A stretch of 64,000 nucleotides of DNA from Prosapia bicincta (lineage: Eukaryota > Arthropoda > Insecta > Hemiptera > Cercopidae): positions 95,612,350 through 95,676,349 of the forward strand of contig JBAIZL010000001.1 of the NCBI GenBank assembly GCA_036971475.1, written 5' to 3'. Under the pieces are notes generated by a model. That model ran no database searches. It was given only the letters and a program-made list of their open reading frames with translations, and was not told the DNA's origin. Every line of letters begins with the position of its first letter. Position 1 is the stretch's first letter. The translations under genes and the position numbers were made by a program. This document shows, in pieces, positions 1 through 13,413 of the stretch.

Positions 1-3000
1 GTATAACGGTTATCTAGTGGTCTCTATACTGTAGTAAAATTAAATACAGTTTTTTCTGCCAGAGTATTAATACTTATATTGGTATAACGGTTATCTAATA
101 GTCTCTATACTGTAGTAAAATTAAATACAGTTGTTTTCTTTCAGTTTTTATTACTTATATTTGTATAACGGTTATCTAATAGTCTCTATACTGTAGTAAA
201 ATTAAATACAGTTGTTTTCTTTCAGTTTTTATTACTTATATTTGTATAACGGTTATACAATAGCCTCTATGCTGTAGTAAAATTAAATACAGTTGTTTTC
301 TTTCAGTGTATTATTACTTATATTGGTATAACGGTTATCCAATAGCCTCTATACTGTAGTAAAATGAAATACAGTTGTTTCTGTCAGAGTATTAATACTT
401 ATATTGGTATAACGGTTATCTAATAGCCTCTATACTGTAGTAAAATGAAATAAAGTTTTTTTCTGCCAGAGTATTAATACTTATATTGGTATAACGGTTA
501 TCCAATAGCCTCTATACTGTAGTAAAATGAAATACAGTTTTTTCTGCCAGAGTATTAATACTTATATTGGTATAACGGTTATCCAATAGCCTCTATACTG
601 TAGTAAAATGAAATAAAGTTTTTTTCTGCCAGAGTATTAATACTTATATTGGTATAAAGGTTATCTAATAGCCTCTATACTGTAGTAAAATGAAATACAG
701 TTTTTTCTGCCAGAGTATTAATACTTATATTGGTATAACGGTTATCTAGTGGTCTCTATACTGTAGTAAAATTAAATACAGTTTTTTCTTCCAGAGTATT
801 AATACTTATATTGGTATAACGGTTATATAATAGCCTCTATACTGTACTGTAGTAAAATGAAATATAGTTTTTTTCTGCCAGAGTATTAATACTTATATTG
901 GTATAACGGTTATCTAGTGGTCTCTATACTGTAGTAAAATTAAATACAGTTTTTTCTGCCAGAGTATTAATACTTATATTGGTATAACGGTTATCTAATA
1001 GTCTCTATACTGTAGTAAAATTAAATACAGTTGTTTTCTTTCAGTTTTTATTACTTATATTTGTATAACGGTTATCTAATAGTCTCTATACTGTAGTAAA
1101 ATTAAATACAGTTGTTTTCTTTCAGTTTTTATTACTTATATTTGTATAACGGTTATACAATAGCCTCTATGCTGTAGTAAAATTAAATACAGTTGTTTTC
1201 TTTCAGTGTATTATTACTTATATTGGTATAACGGTTATCCAATAGCCTCTATACTGTAGTAAAATGAAATACAGTTGTTTCTGTCAGAGTATTAATACTT
1301 ATATTGGTATAACGGTTATCTAATAGCCTCTATACTGTAGTAAAATGAAATAAAGTTGTTTTCTTTCAGTTTTTATTACTTATATTTGTATAACGGTTAT
1401 CTAATAGTCTCTATACTGTAGTAAAATTAAATACAGTTGTTTTCTTTCAGTTTTTATTACTTATATTTGTATAACGGTTATACAATAGCCTCTATGCTGT
1501 AGTAAAATTAAATACAGTTGTTTTCTTTCAGTGTATTATTACTTATATTGGTATAACGGTTATCCAATAGCCTCTATACTGTAGTAAAATGAAATAAAGT
1601 TGTTTTCTTTCAGTTTTTATTACTTATATTTGTATAACGGTTATCTAATAGTCTCTATACTGTAGTAAAATTAAATACAGTTGTTTTCTTTCAGTTTTTA
1701 TTACTTATATTTGTATAACGGTTATACAATAGCCTCTATGCTGTAGTAAAATTAAATACAGTTGTTTTCTTTCAGTGTATTATTACTTATATTGGTATAA
1801 CGGTTATCCAATAGCCTCTATACTGTAGTAAAATGAAATACAGTTGTTTCTGTCAGAGTATTAATACTTATATTGGTATAACGGTTATCTAATAGCCTCT
1901 ATACTGTAGTAAAATGAAATAAAGTTGTTTTCTTTCAGTTTTTATTACTTATATTTGTATAACGGTTATCTAATAGTCTCTATACTGTAGTAAAATTAAA
2001 TACAGTTGTTTTCTTTCAGTTTTTATTACTTATATTTGTATAACGGTTATCTAATAGTCTCTATACTGTAGTAAAATTAAATACAGTTGTTTTCTTTCAG
2101 TTTTTATTACTTATATTTGTATAACGGTTATACAATAGCCTCTATGCTGTAGTAAAATTAAATACAGTTGTTTTCTTTCAGTGTATTATTACTTATATTG
2201 GTATAACGGTTATCCAATAGCCTCTATACTGTAGTAAAATGAAATACAGTTGTTTCTGTCAGAGTATTAATACTTATATTGGTATAACGGTTATCTAATA
2301 GCCTCTATACTGTAGTAAAATGAAATAAAGTTTTTTTCTGCCAGAGTATTAATACTTATATTGGTATAACGGTTATCCAATAGCCTCTATACTGTAGTAA
2401 AATGAAATACAGTTTTTTCTGCCAGAGTATTAATACTTATATTGGTATAACGGTTATCCAATAGCCTCTATACTGTAGTAAAATGAAATAAAGTTTTTTT
2501 CTGCCAGAGTATTAATACTTATATTGGTATAAAGGTTATCTAATAGCCTCTATACTGTAGTAAAATGAAATACAGTTTTTTCTGCCAGAGTATTAATACT
2601 TATATTGGTATAACGGTTATCTAGTGGTCTCTATACTGTAGTAAAATTAAATACAGTTTTTTCTTCCAGAGTATTAATACTTATATTGGTATAACGGTTA
2701 TATAATAGCCTCTATACTGTACTGTAGTAAAATGAAATATAGTTTTTTTCTGCCAGAGTATTAATACTTATATTGGTATAACGGTTATCTAGTGGTCTCT
2801 ATACTGTAGTAAAATTAAATACAGTTTTTTCTGCCAGAGTATTAATACTTATATTGGTATAACGGTTATCTAATAGTCTCTATACTGTAGTAAAATTAAA
2901 TACAGTTGTTTTCTTTCAGTTTTTATTACTTATATTTGTATAACGGTTATCTAATAGTCTCTATACTGTAGTAAAATTAAATACAGTTGTTTTCTTTCAG

Positions 3001-4972
3001 TTTTTATTACTTATATTTGTATAACGGTTATACAATAGCCTCTATGCTGTAGTAAAATTAAATACAGTTGTTTTCTTTCAGTGTATTATTACTTATATTG
3101 GTATAACGGTTATCCAATAGCCTCTATACTGTAGTAAAATGAAATACAGTTGTTTCTGTCAGAGTATTAATACTTATATTGGTATAACGGTTATCTAATA
3201 GCCTCTATACTGTAGTAAAATGAAATAAAGTTGTTTTCTTTCAGTTTTTATTACTTATATTTGTATAACGGTTATCTAATAGTCTCTATACTGTAGTAAA
3301 ATTAAATACAGTTGTTTTCTTTCAGTTTTTATTACTTATATTTGTATAACGGTTATACAATAGCCTCTATGCTGTAGTAAAATTAAATACAGTTGTTTTC
3401 TTTCAGTGTATTATTACTTATATTGGTATAACGGTTATCCAATAGCCTCTATACTGTAGTAAAATGAAATAAAGTTGTTTTCTTTCAGTTTTTATTACTT
3501 ATATTTGTATAACGGTTATCTAATAGTCTCTATACTGTAGTAAAATTAAATACAGTTGTTTTCTTTCAGTTTTTATTACTTATATTTGTATAACGGTTAT
3601 ACAATAGCCTCTATGCTGTAGTAAAATTAAATACAGTTGTTTTCTTTCAGTGTATTATTACTTATATTGGTATAACGGTTATCCAATAGCCTCTATACTG
3701 TAGTAAAATGAAATACAGTTGTTTCTGTCAGAGTATTAATACTTATATTGGTATAACGGTTATCTAATAGCCTCTATACTGTAGTAAAATGAAATAAAGT
3801 TGTTTTCTTTCAGTTTTTATTACTTATATTTGTATAACGGTTATCTAATAGTCTCTATACTGTAGTAAAATTAAATACAGTTGTTTTCTTTCAGTTTTTA
3901 TTACTTATATTTGTATAACGGTTATACAATAGCCTCTATGCTGTAGTAAAATTAAATACAGTTGTTTTCTTTCAGTGTATTATTACTTATATTGGTATAA
4001 CGGTTATCCAATAGCCTCTATACTGTAGTAAAATGAAATACAGTTGTTTCTGTCAGAGTATTAATACTTATATTGGTATAACGGTTATCTAATAGCCTCT
4101 ATACTGTAGTAAAATGAAATAAAGTTTTTTTCTGCCAGAGTATTAATACTTATATTGGTATAACGGTTATCCAATAGCCTCTATACTGTAGTAAAATGAA
4201 ATACAGTTTTTTCTGCCAGAGTATTAATACTTATATTGGTATAACGGTTATCCAATAGCCTCTATACTGTAGTAAAATGAAATAAAGTTTTTTTCTGCCA
4301 GAGTATTAATACTTATATTGGTATAAAGGTTATCTAATAGCCTCTATACTGTAGTAAAATGAAATACAGTTTTTTCTGCCAGAGTATTAATACTTATATT
4401 GGTATAACGGTTATCTAGTGGTCTCTATACTGTAGTAAAATTAAATACAGTTTTTTCTTCCAGAGTATTAATACTTATATTGGTATAACGGTTATCTAAT
4501 AGCCTCTATACTGTACTGTAGTAAAATGAAATATAGTTTTTTTCTGCCAGAGTATTAATACTTATATTGGTATAACGGTTATCTAGTGGTCTCTATACTG
4601 TAGTAAAATTAAATACAGTTTTTTCTGCCAGAGTATTAATACTTATATTGGTATAACGGTTATCTAATAGTCTCTATACTGTAGTAAAATTAAATACAGT
4701 TGTTTTCTTTCAGTTTTTATTACTTATATTTGTATAACGGTTATCTAATAGTCTCTATACTGTAGTAAAATTAAATACAGTTGTTTTCTTTCAGTATTTA
4801 TTACTTATATTTCTATACTGGTTATACAATAGCCTCTATACTACAGTGAAATTAAATACAGTTGTTTTCTTTCAGTTTAATATTACTTGTATTTGTATAA
4901 TGGCTAACCCAATAGCCTTTATGCTGTGCTGTAGTAAAATGAAATAGTTGTTTTCCTTCAGTGTATTATTAG
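1..4972. repeat. 81-bp satellite array with higher-order organisation (truncated by window start)
   Basis: Tandem monomers of about 81 bp fill the region; successive GTATAACGGTTAT starts lie at 1, 82 and so on. Each monomer holds two dyad symmetries: ACTGTA and TACAGT separated by about 11 bases, and the palindrome AGTATTAATACT in many copies. Monomer variants recur in a fixed order. Bases 1 to about 456 reappear at 901 to about 1356, and the same leading variant restarts at 2776 and 4570, so higher-order blocks of 900, 1875 and 1794 bp are visible; the longer blocks contain extra internal monomers. Monomers degrade from about 4790 and the array ends near 4972. No coding potential is seen. 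The left edge lies outside the window, so the true array length is unknown. Confidence 0.96.
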
Positions 4973-5467
4973 AGAGTAGAACGCCTGGGCTTGGTAGAGG
5001 GTCAAATTGTTATCTGTCGTTGTAAAGAAACAGACCTAAACCGGAGCCATGTGGCACAGCAGCGTATCACTTTACACCGAACTACTCTATACGACGATGT
5101 TCTGGCCGCAGTCCAAAGGCTTTCTGCTGATTGCATATACCTCACAACAACACAACACATAAAACTTATTCAACAACATTTTTATATCTAGGGTTACAAC
5201 TTTCGGAAACGTTTCTGGACTTGATGGAGTCGTTTCGAAACAGAATCTAGACGTTTGCCTACATAACTTACCATACGAATGGATATTGTGTGTTTTTTGC
5301 TTGTACCTTAACTTCTCGACATTCGTTTTTGTATCGTTTTACGAAAACATTTGCATAGGAAAATCTACGAATTTGTCAGCATTGTACTTTTACATTTATA
5401 ACAATTTTAAACAAGACGGACATAAGCCCAATTATTAGTAACAAATTTTTTAAAAAATGCAATCTCT
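4973..5467. other. Unique AT-rich flank of the 81-bp array
   Basis: This is non-repetitive sequence after the satellite fades. A 66-codon open frame on the plus strand (4991-5191) has no recognisable motif and no neighbouring exon-like signal, so I do not call a gene. Confidence 0.5.
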
Positions 5468-5677
5468 GATACAAATAAAAGACGTACACAAAACAAACAA
5501 ATTAATCATTTATTAACTCAGACGCGTTTCAATGATAAAGTCATTATCAGTGAGTATTGCTACTACAAACACTAACTTACAAGTTGTTGTAGCTTACAAC
5601 TTACAAGAGTAGTAATTTAGAGTTGAGCTAATAAATGATAAATTTGCGAGTTTTGCGTACGTCATTTCTTTGTATTA
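5468..5677. mobile_element. Foldback (inverted-repeat) element with hairpin motif, PLE-related by inference
   Basis: The left arm (about 5468-5522) and right arm (about 5623-5677) are imperfect inverted copies, sharing for example GACGTAC..CAAAA and ATCATTTATTA on opposite strands. Inside, at 5525-5550 on the minus strand, is a hairpin beginning CTGATAATGA and ending TCATTGAAACG. The same motif type occurs in the other foldback loci of the window and in the terminal regions of the PLE remnants. No open reading frame is present. The PLE assignment rests only on that shared motif and the inverted architecture. Confidence 0.6.
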
Positions 5678-8064
5678 ACATAACCTCACAGCTAAGTTCA
5701 AAGAATAGTTGTAGGCTATAATGCATTATTTAAACAAGCATTTGGACATTAAGTTGTAATAACACACTATAGATTACATCAACAACATGACGTAAATTCA
5801 GGAAAACCTATATACCAGACATTTCGTCAGCTGTATCGGAACAGTAATATTAAAATAAAACCGCTGCTATGAAACTGACATCCGCGCTAGCCAAAATCCT
5901 TATTCTGTTAGACAATTTGGATAACGTGGCAGTTTTCTATGCGGATAGGTTTTTTTGCAAACTTGTTTTTTAAACTATTTCAAATCCTAGTTTCAAACTC
6001 CTAGTTCAAATATGTTCCAAACTCCTAGCTTTTACATGTAAATACATGTATGAAAAAGATTTTCAACTTGATTTAAAAATTTGTCGTTTTAAAGCGCCAT
6101 TTATAATACGAATGGTTGGTAAAAATGCTTATAAATAGTTTCTTATTTTCAAGTAAGGACTTCCTAACACTTTTTTTCATTCTTCTATTGGAATTCTTCT
6201 ATCGTATTTAAAGTTGGACGCGAAAATATACTTTTCTTATTTGCCCTGGGGGTAGTTGGTTGGAGTTATTTTCAATATTTTATTTTTGTATTCCCAGCAT
6301 AAGTTTTAGTTTCATTTCATACCATACAAAAATCATAACATTTTTCATCATGTGTATGATTTTTCAATTATTTACTATAATTCTCTCGTGTAAGGGAATA
6401 CACAGTGAATAAAGTTTCATTTTTAGTAATTATGGTTTTGTATTTCAAGTTGATAGTGTTTGTATTTACACTTTGGAACAGATAGACGGACGTACAGGCT
6501 TGCGACTTAACAATTAAAATTTTGTACAGGTTATAATTAGTACCAGGGTCGAAGATAACGGCATAACATTCCCAGAAGATGTTATAAAATACCACTTTTT
6601 ACACAGTATGCTTAACGATAATTCATACTTATTTTGTGTATATAGACTGTACTTTTGTGCAAGTCTTCGATAAATTTTCTTTATATATACATGATTTAAT
6701 TTAAATCAAATTTCAATTTAATTTGAATCTATAAATGTTACGTAATGATGGAAGCAATAGTAATTTGTACCCTATACCAATATTAAGGGCAGGGAAAGTG
6801 GGTTAAAGAGTAGCCTATTGTGTTAATTGTGGCAGACTCACGTCTCTCTTTCAATCAAATATTAAATACTAATCTTCCCACTCTTTTCTTCAAAAAATCT
6901 TTTCCTATGTGTTCAAATGTTTTTGTCGAAGGATTTTTAATACAGCTTATCTTAAGTACTGGGCAGCATTTTTATGTGAAATTTTCTATAGTCGTGTCTT
7001 TCACTTTATTGGATAGGGAAATGAAATTCGTTTTATAGAAAAAAATGCAAAGATTAACGAATTGTCCCGAAAATTCCCGAAAACCTTAAACGACGATTGT
7101 AATTGAGTCATTAGTAAAGGTTAACAGCTGTTTTCCTATTCCATAAAAATTAATATTAAACTATGTTTAAGTCATTTTCAATTGCAATTTCCTACATATT
7201 CAGAATTATTATATATATATATTTTTTTTTTGAGTGATTAGCGATAGTGATACAGAACTATTTTTCTTTCTATGTTATATCTGTAATGTTCTATATCGCA
7301 CATTATTAAATTTAAATGTTAATATTCAATATTATTTATTAGTTAATAACAATAGTAACTTATATTTCAGTAAACCTTTTTATAATTTATTAAATATAAT
7401 AACAATAATTGTTATTATTATTTATAATAGGTATAAGTGAAATATTTGTATTCCGATTTTTTAATTAAAATCCTATATTTGAAATTCTGAAATTATTGAA
7501 CCTAGTTCTTAAAAAGTAATTTCGATTGAATTCGTTTTTATGCTATTAACTTCATTCATATTTTCTCTTCTGTCAACCAATCTCACGCCTGCTCATTTTT
7601 TTATATAAATACCACGTATTATCTTGTGCCTACTTGGCAATACCCATCATTAGCACTCTTATTTTATCCACCTATTAATTTCTTCCAAACCTTCTATTTT
7701 TTTATACTATAAATATTTCTCTCAGTTGAGAATTTCCCCTCGGGTATGCATATTTTCACTACCCTATGAGACCAATTTGGTGCTGTGTATGTAAAGGATT
7801 TCAGTGACTTCAAAACATTTTCCTTGCTTATGTAAATATATGTAAATGAGTCCATTTGCTTTTATGTCAAAACAAATATGTAATGTAAAACTAGCGAAGT
7901 TAATGTAATGCTTTGTATTCCTATTTCATACATGTTATCTAAATCTGTGTTTATTCAAGAAGTCATACCATTGACCAAGGGCTTTGGAACTTTCTGAAGA
8001 GTCTATTAGTTTATTATTATGTTACAAAAAAGCATCCATAAGATATGTAAACCAACTGAATACG

Positions 8065-8065
<1 letters not shown>
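5678..8065. other. AT-rich sequence without recognisable gene
   Basis: Long runs of A/T dominate. Short open frames of 60-75 codons occur on both strands (6368-6595 minus, 6820-7038 plus, 7234-7440 plus) but none has a domain, compositional shift or exon context. I see no element ends here. Confidence 0.5.

Positions 8066-8120
<55 letters not shown>
8066..8120. repeat. (AT)n microsatellite abutting PLE terminal repeat
   Basis: A pure AT dinucleotide tract of about 55 bp ends exactly where the PLE terminal repeat begins at 8121. Confidence 0.95.
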
Positions 8121-8122
<2 letters not shown>

Positions 8123-8266
8123 TTGATATTTAACGTTATCCATTGTTTTTCCGTTGCACTGACTTTATGAAGTTAATATATTACTATTGTAAGTAATTTT
8201 ATCCACCATTAAGTGCAATAATTTTACCTTGAGTGATGAGGCACCTTTCGGTCAATTGACCATTGT
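8121..8266 (-). repeat. PLE terminal repeat (pLTR), direct copy 1
   Basis: Matches 9427-9572 over 146 bp with a single visible difference (AAGTAATT against AAGTCATT). Read on the minus strand it starts with the hairpin GGTC-AATT-GACC followed by GAAA, then GG-TG-CC, then TC. The last codons of the upstream RT fragment lie inside it. Confidence 0.85.
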
Positions 8267-9330
8267 CGAATCACTCTTTTAGATCTTATGATTTTGTCTA
8301 GAATTTTTGCGATTATGTAAGATGGTGCTGTTGTGAAATTTATTAGTGGTCTAAATGGTGTGTTGGGTTTGTGGATTTTAGGTATCCCTGATAATATTGG
8401 TGCGCATGGTTTGAATGGGTATAGTCTTGTGTGGTATTTTAATTTATTGTTATAGTTTAGGGTGTTTCGGTGAGTGACTATTAAGTTTTTTATTGTAATG
8501 AGGTATTTGCTAGTTGGGTCTGGGATTTGTTCGTATTTATTTTCTTTTATGTAGTTAGTCATTGAATCGATATATTTGGTATTTTCTATTATTACTGGTG
8601 TATTTGTTTTATCTGATTTTAATATTAAGTAGTCGTTGTTTTCTAGTTTTTCTCTGAGTTTTATAATTTCTTTTTTATTAATATATTGTTCCGTTTTTTT
8701 GTTTTTTTCCGTTTTTATTAGGTTAATTTTATTATTAATATTGTTTCTTATGTGTTCAGTATTTTAGTGGGTAATTTTGTGGATGTTAGATTCTGTGTCA
8801 ACTATTAGGTTTTTTATTATTTGTTTTTTGTTGAAGTTAGGTAGGTTATATTTGAAGGAATTTGTTATTATTATTTTTTCTTTTTCAGTAAATTGTGTTT
8901 TAGTTAAGTTTATGAATTTATTGTTGTTAGAGGTGTGGGTTGGTTCTAGGCTGTTTTTTAGGTTATGTTGTTGTTTTGATGTGTGGATTGGTTCTAGGCT
9001 ATTTTTTAGGTTATGTTGTTTTGATAAATTTTCGATTTTTCTGTTTTGTCTGTTTATAGTGTTTGTTTTATGTTTTATTAGAATTTGTTGTGTTTTTTCG
9101 TGAATAATACGTGTGAGAGTATCAAAAGTTTTCATTATTTCCAAATTGGTTGTGTATAGTTGTAAATTGATTTGGCTTTTTTTATGGTAGGCAGATTTAA
9201 TGTTTTGTTTAATTATGTGTGATTCTGCTATTTTTGTTGCTTTATTGATAATAGTGTTTTGTTTATTTTTTATGTGTAATTTAGCGTATTTTGGTGTTAT
9301 ATTAAGTGTTAAGCATTTTTTATTAAACAT
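8224..9330 (-). pseudogene. Penelope-like reverse transcriptase fragment, one internal stop
   Basis: The frame opens with an ATG at 9330 and runs 188 codons to a TAA at 8764-8766. It continues in the same frame for another 179 codons to 8224, so one nonsense codon interrupts a single coding region. The first part holds the PLE N-terminal region, including FINLTKTQFTEKEK followed by KYNLPNF. The second part carries KSDKTNTPVII and GIPKIHKPNTPFRPLIN, the signature found just ahead of and within the first RT motif of PLE proteins. A 16-residue tandem duplication (HNLKNSLEP..HTS twice) sits at about 8937-9030. The catalytic palm with its YxDD motif, and the GIY-YIG domain, are absent because the frame ends in the terminal repeat. 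The fragment is non-functional. Confidence 0.85.
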
Positions 9331-9426
9331 TTTTTATTATTTTGTATTTTGTTGATGCAATTTTGGAGTTTGATTTTTAGGTTAAGATATTTACGGTACA
9401 GTTGTTTACCTTGGTAGGTATTAAAT
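9331..9426 (-). other. PLE 5' leader between terminal repeat and RT frame
   Basis: About 96 bp separate the ATG at 9330 from the direct terminal repeat at 9427-9572. No coding or structural motif is seen. Confidence 0.4.
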
Positions 9427-9572
9427 TCTTGATATTTAACGTTATCCATTGTTTTTCCGTTGCACTGACTTTATGAAGTTAATATATTACTATTGTAAGT
9501 CATTTTATCCACCATTAAGTGCAATAATTTTACCTTGAGTGATGAGGCACCTTTCGGTCAATTGACCATTGT
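9427..9572 (-). repeat. PLE terminal repeat (pLTR), direct copy 2
   Basis: Direct copy of 8121-8266, truncated at CCATTGT, where it joins head to head with the inverted copy. Confidence 0.85.
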
Positions 9573-9916
<344 letters not shown>

Positions 9917-12054
9917 CTAATTTAGAAGAGACTCTTGATTCCAATTCAGTTTCTAATTTACAAAAGATATTTCGAGATATTTAACTACACTAACGAATTT
10001 TTCAACGAGTATCACACTCGAAATTAGAAAATGTGTATATGTACTTAGTATTAAAAACTCCTTATACCTAATATTACAAAACCTTTATACTCCATGTTAA
10101 AAATATCTTTACTTAAAGTTCAAAATATCATTCTTAAAACTTTTCTCCAGCGATTCTCTCGCGCCTCCTTTAAACTCCGCACAACATATATAGCCAAATA
10201 GTCATCAGGTGAAGAATTCATTTTAATTTAGGAAAACTCACTCTACCAACAGTGACATCGGTTTGGTATAGTTCTTGAGGAAGATGTCTTAATTCATACG
10301 AGCAAAATATTTCAGCATATCCAAATACAATACAACGTAACTGAGCGCCATAATTACGAAAACTAATTTAATTTAGTCTCGGGTTTTTTTCAGAATAATT
10401 AATTTAAAATTTTCTAAATAACTACAGGTTTCACCTAAATCAATAGCCTTCAAGCCTACTTGGTTTTTGAAACAAAAAATTGCCCAAAGTAGAGATTGTT
10501 TCAGACATTTCGTTTATCCTGTACTTGCAGTATGAACTAAACCAATGCTGCTTTTCCAGGTGCTACTGAAATTTCAAAATCAAATTCAAATGTTACCGCT
10601 GTCAATCTTTTTTTATTGGCCGTGAAAGGAAAGATCGGTTTCAGAAATAAAATAGATTTATTCAGCAAAATATATCTCGGAGCGTTTTATATTTGAGTAA
10701 AGTATGAGTCTAGAAAATGCTTTTTGAAACCCAACGTAGAGTAAATTGTGGAGCATGTGCAGACAGGAGGACGTGCTTTTACAATATATTGTTCTTTAAA
10801 AGTACTTTGGTTTTATATTTTCAATGAATTTTTAAGGAAAAACTTGAAGATTGGAAAATAATGCAAGCTGATCTTTGTCTTCTTTTCCCTCCGGACTCTA
10901 GCCAAGTCCATATCACAGCGCAGAAAACAATAAACATCAGATGCCAATGCCTTTGTGATATACAAAATAGCGTGAGAGTAAAAGGAGAGGTAAGAAGACA
11001 GTGTATGAAAAACTGATAATGGCACAGAAATGCATACTAGTAATCTTATTAACTGTAAAGTTTCAGATGAAAATGCCTTTGTAATATACAAAGCAGTATG
11101 AGAGTAGAAGATAAAAAGAAGACATGAGACTCTGGATAACGCCACAAAAATGCATACTAGCAATCGTTTTGGCTGGAATTGATTTCATATCTTACGAATT
11201 TTTTTACATTGACTCGATTACAAGTAACATATTTAGTTTGATTCTTAAGAAATAAAACTAGAAATAAAAAAAAACATGTTTTGGCACAGAACCTTTTTTT
11301 TAACTAAAAAGTGCGCTTTGGAACCCGATCGTTACCAATGCAGCATTGACTGCCTCATTATTCAGTCGAGGTGTTTTCTCCCATCCGAATAATTTATGCC
11401 ATATCTCGAACTGAGCCTGTTGTGTAAGGTGTTTATTGTTTCTGGTTACAAATGATCTTATTAAGTAGCAACGTTAATTTGGCCACAAAGTTGATAACAT
11501 CAGTGTCAGTACTTTTTGTAGAATTAAAATGTTTCGTTAGATTGTTTTCACTTGTTAATGGAAAACTAATATGGGGAACACTAATGTTTAGTTGGGCAAG
11601 TTTACGTAGCGCGATATACTTAACAAAGCAACTTTAAAACTGTAAATAAATATTGCTATATAAAGTATTTTTGTAAAATAATAAAAATAAACTAAAATGA
11701 TTTTTTCTAAGTAGGATAAATGGTCTTATCTTTCACATTAGGAAAATTTTCATCTTGCGCTACCCCTTAGGAGACGTTGGTGAGCCTAGAAATATCCGAA
11801 CGTCGCTACCCCTTAGAAATACTTGGTGAGCGCATTTACAAATAGTTAATCTCCATGCTTACTCCATTCCACTACTGAAGTGATATATTTTTGTATTATT
11901 TCCGAAAAACTGCTTTTAGTTCTGGTACTTTAGTGATGTTTTTTTTTGTGAAATGGGTTTTACACGCAAACACCTTTACCTTTCCAAAATCTCAAAAATC
12001 TGGTGGGGTATTGATGTAGGACACAGGTAATTTGATTCGTTATACCTGGTAATA
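9917..12054. other. AT-rich sequence without recognisable gene
   Basis: Apart from the 126-bp tandem duplication listed separately, there is no supported feature. A short direct repeat of CGCTACCCCTTAG occurs near 11758 and 11807. A 61-codon plus-strand frame at 11452-11637 is not recognisable. Confidence 0.5.
10920..11170. repeat. Two-copy 126-bp tandem duplication
   Basis: The segment starting ATGCCAATGCCTTTGTGATATAC (10941) recurs diverged at 11067. The period of 126 bp is a multiple of three, so a 116-codon minus-strand frame (10813-11163) survives across it, with a roughly 42-residue hydrophobic repeat containing FYSHxxLYITKA. The frame resembles no family I know, and the repeat alone can explain its length, so I do not call a gene. 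Confidence 0.7.
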
Positions 12055-13413
12055 TTATGTAAATTTGTATATATTCTTTACCTAGTATTGTTACTAAATT
12101 TTCTTTTTTCTTATTCACTTTTGGAAGTAGCGAGGTGTGCAGGCATCTAATACATTTGTATATATTCTTCTCTTCTTATTGTTACTCAATTTTCTTTTCT
12201 CTTATCTAATTTGGGAAGTAGCGAGGTGTGCAGACATCTAATACATTTGTATTTATTCTTCTCTTCATATTGTTACTAAATTTTCTTTTCTCTTATGTAC
12301 TTTTGGAAGTAGCGAGGTGTACATGCATCTAATACATTTGTATTTATTCTTCTCTTCATATTGTTACTAAATTTTTTTTCCTTATGTACTTTTGGAAGTA
12401 GCGAAATGTACAGGCATCTAATACATTTGTATTTATTCTTCTCTTCATATTGTTACTAAATTTTCTTTTCTCTTATGTACTTTTGGAAGTAGCGAGGTGT
12501 GCAGGCATCTAATACATTTGCATTTATTCTTCTCTTCTTATTGTTACTAAATTTTCTTTTCTCTTATTTACTTTTGGAAGTAGCGAGGTGTGCAGGCATC
12601 TAATACATTTGTATTTATTCTTCTCTTCATATTGTTACTAAATTTTCTTTTCTCTTATGTACTTTTGGAAGTAGCGAGGTGTGCAGGCATCTAATACATT
12701 TGTATTTATTCTTCTCTTCATATTGTTACTAAATTTTCTTTTCTCTTATGTACTTTTGGAAGTAGCGAAATGTATAGGCATCTAATACATTTGTATTTAT
12801 TCTTCTCTTCATATTGTTACTAAATTTTCTTTTCTCTTATGTACTTTTGGAAGTAGCGAGGTGTGCAGGCAACTAATACATTTGTATTTATTCTTCTCTT
12901 CTTATTGTTACTAAATTTTCTTTTCTCTTATGTACTTTTGGAAGTAGCGAGGTGTGCAGGCATCTAATACATTTGTATTTATTCTTCTCTCCATATTGTT
13001 ACTAAATTTTCTTTTCTCTTATGTAATTTTGGAAGTAGCGAGGTGTGCAGGCATCTAATACATTTGTATTTATTCTTCTCTTCATATTGTTACTAAATTT
13101 TCTTTTCTCTTATGTACTTTTGGAAGTAGCGAAATGTACAGGCATCTAATACATTTGTATTTATTCTTCTCTTCTTATTGTTACTAAATTTTCTTTTCTC
13201 TTATTTACTTTTGGAAGTAGCGAGGTGTGCAGGCATCTAATACATTTGTATTTATTCTTCTTTTCTTATTGTTACTAAATTTTCTTTTCTCTTATTTACT
13301 TTTGGAAGTAGCGAGGTGTGCAGGCATCTAATACATTTGTATTTATTCTTCTCTTCTTATTGTTACTAAATTTTCTTTTCTCTTATTTACTTTTGGAAGT
13401 AGCGATGCGTGCA
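12055..13413. repeat. 91-bp tandem array (about 15 copies)
   Basis: GAAGTAGCGAGG recurs at 12124, 12215, 12306 and onward at 91-bp spacing, with a few one-base length changes. The monomer is pyrimidine-rich on the plus strand (TTCTCTTC, TTTTCTTTTCTCTT). The first unit (from about 12055) and the last are the most diverged, as expected at array edges. No coding potential. Confidence 0.93.

Noticed and set aside
1..4972. CRISPR-like array of regularly spaced repeats
   Set aside because: Monomers are contiguous with no unique spacers and the sequence is eukaryotic satellite; the same reasoning applies to 33661-46641 and 12055-13413.
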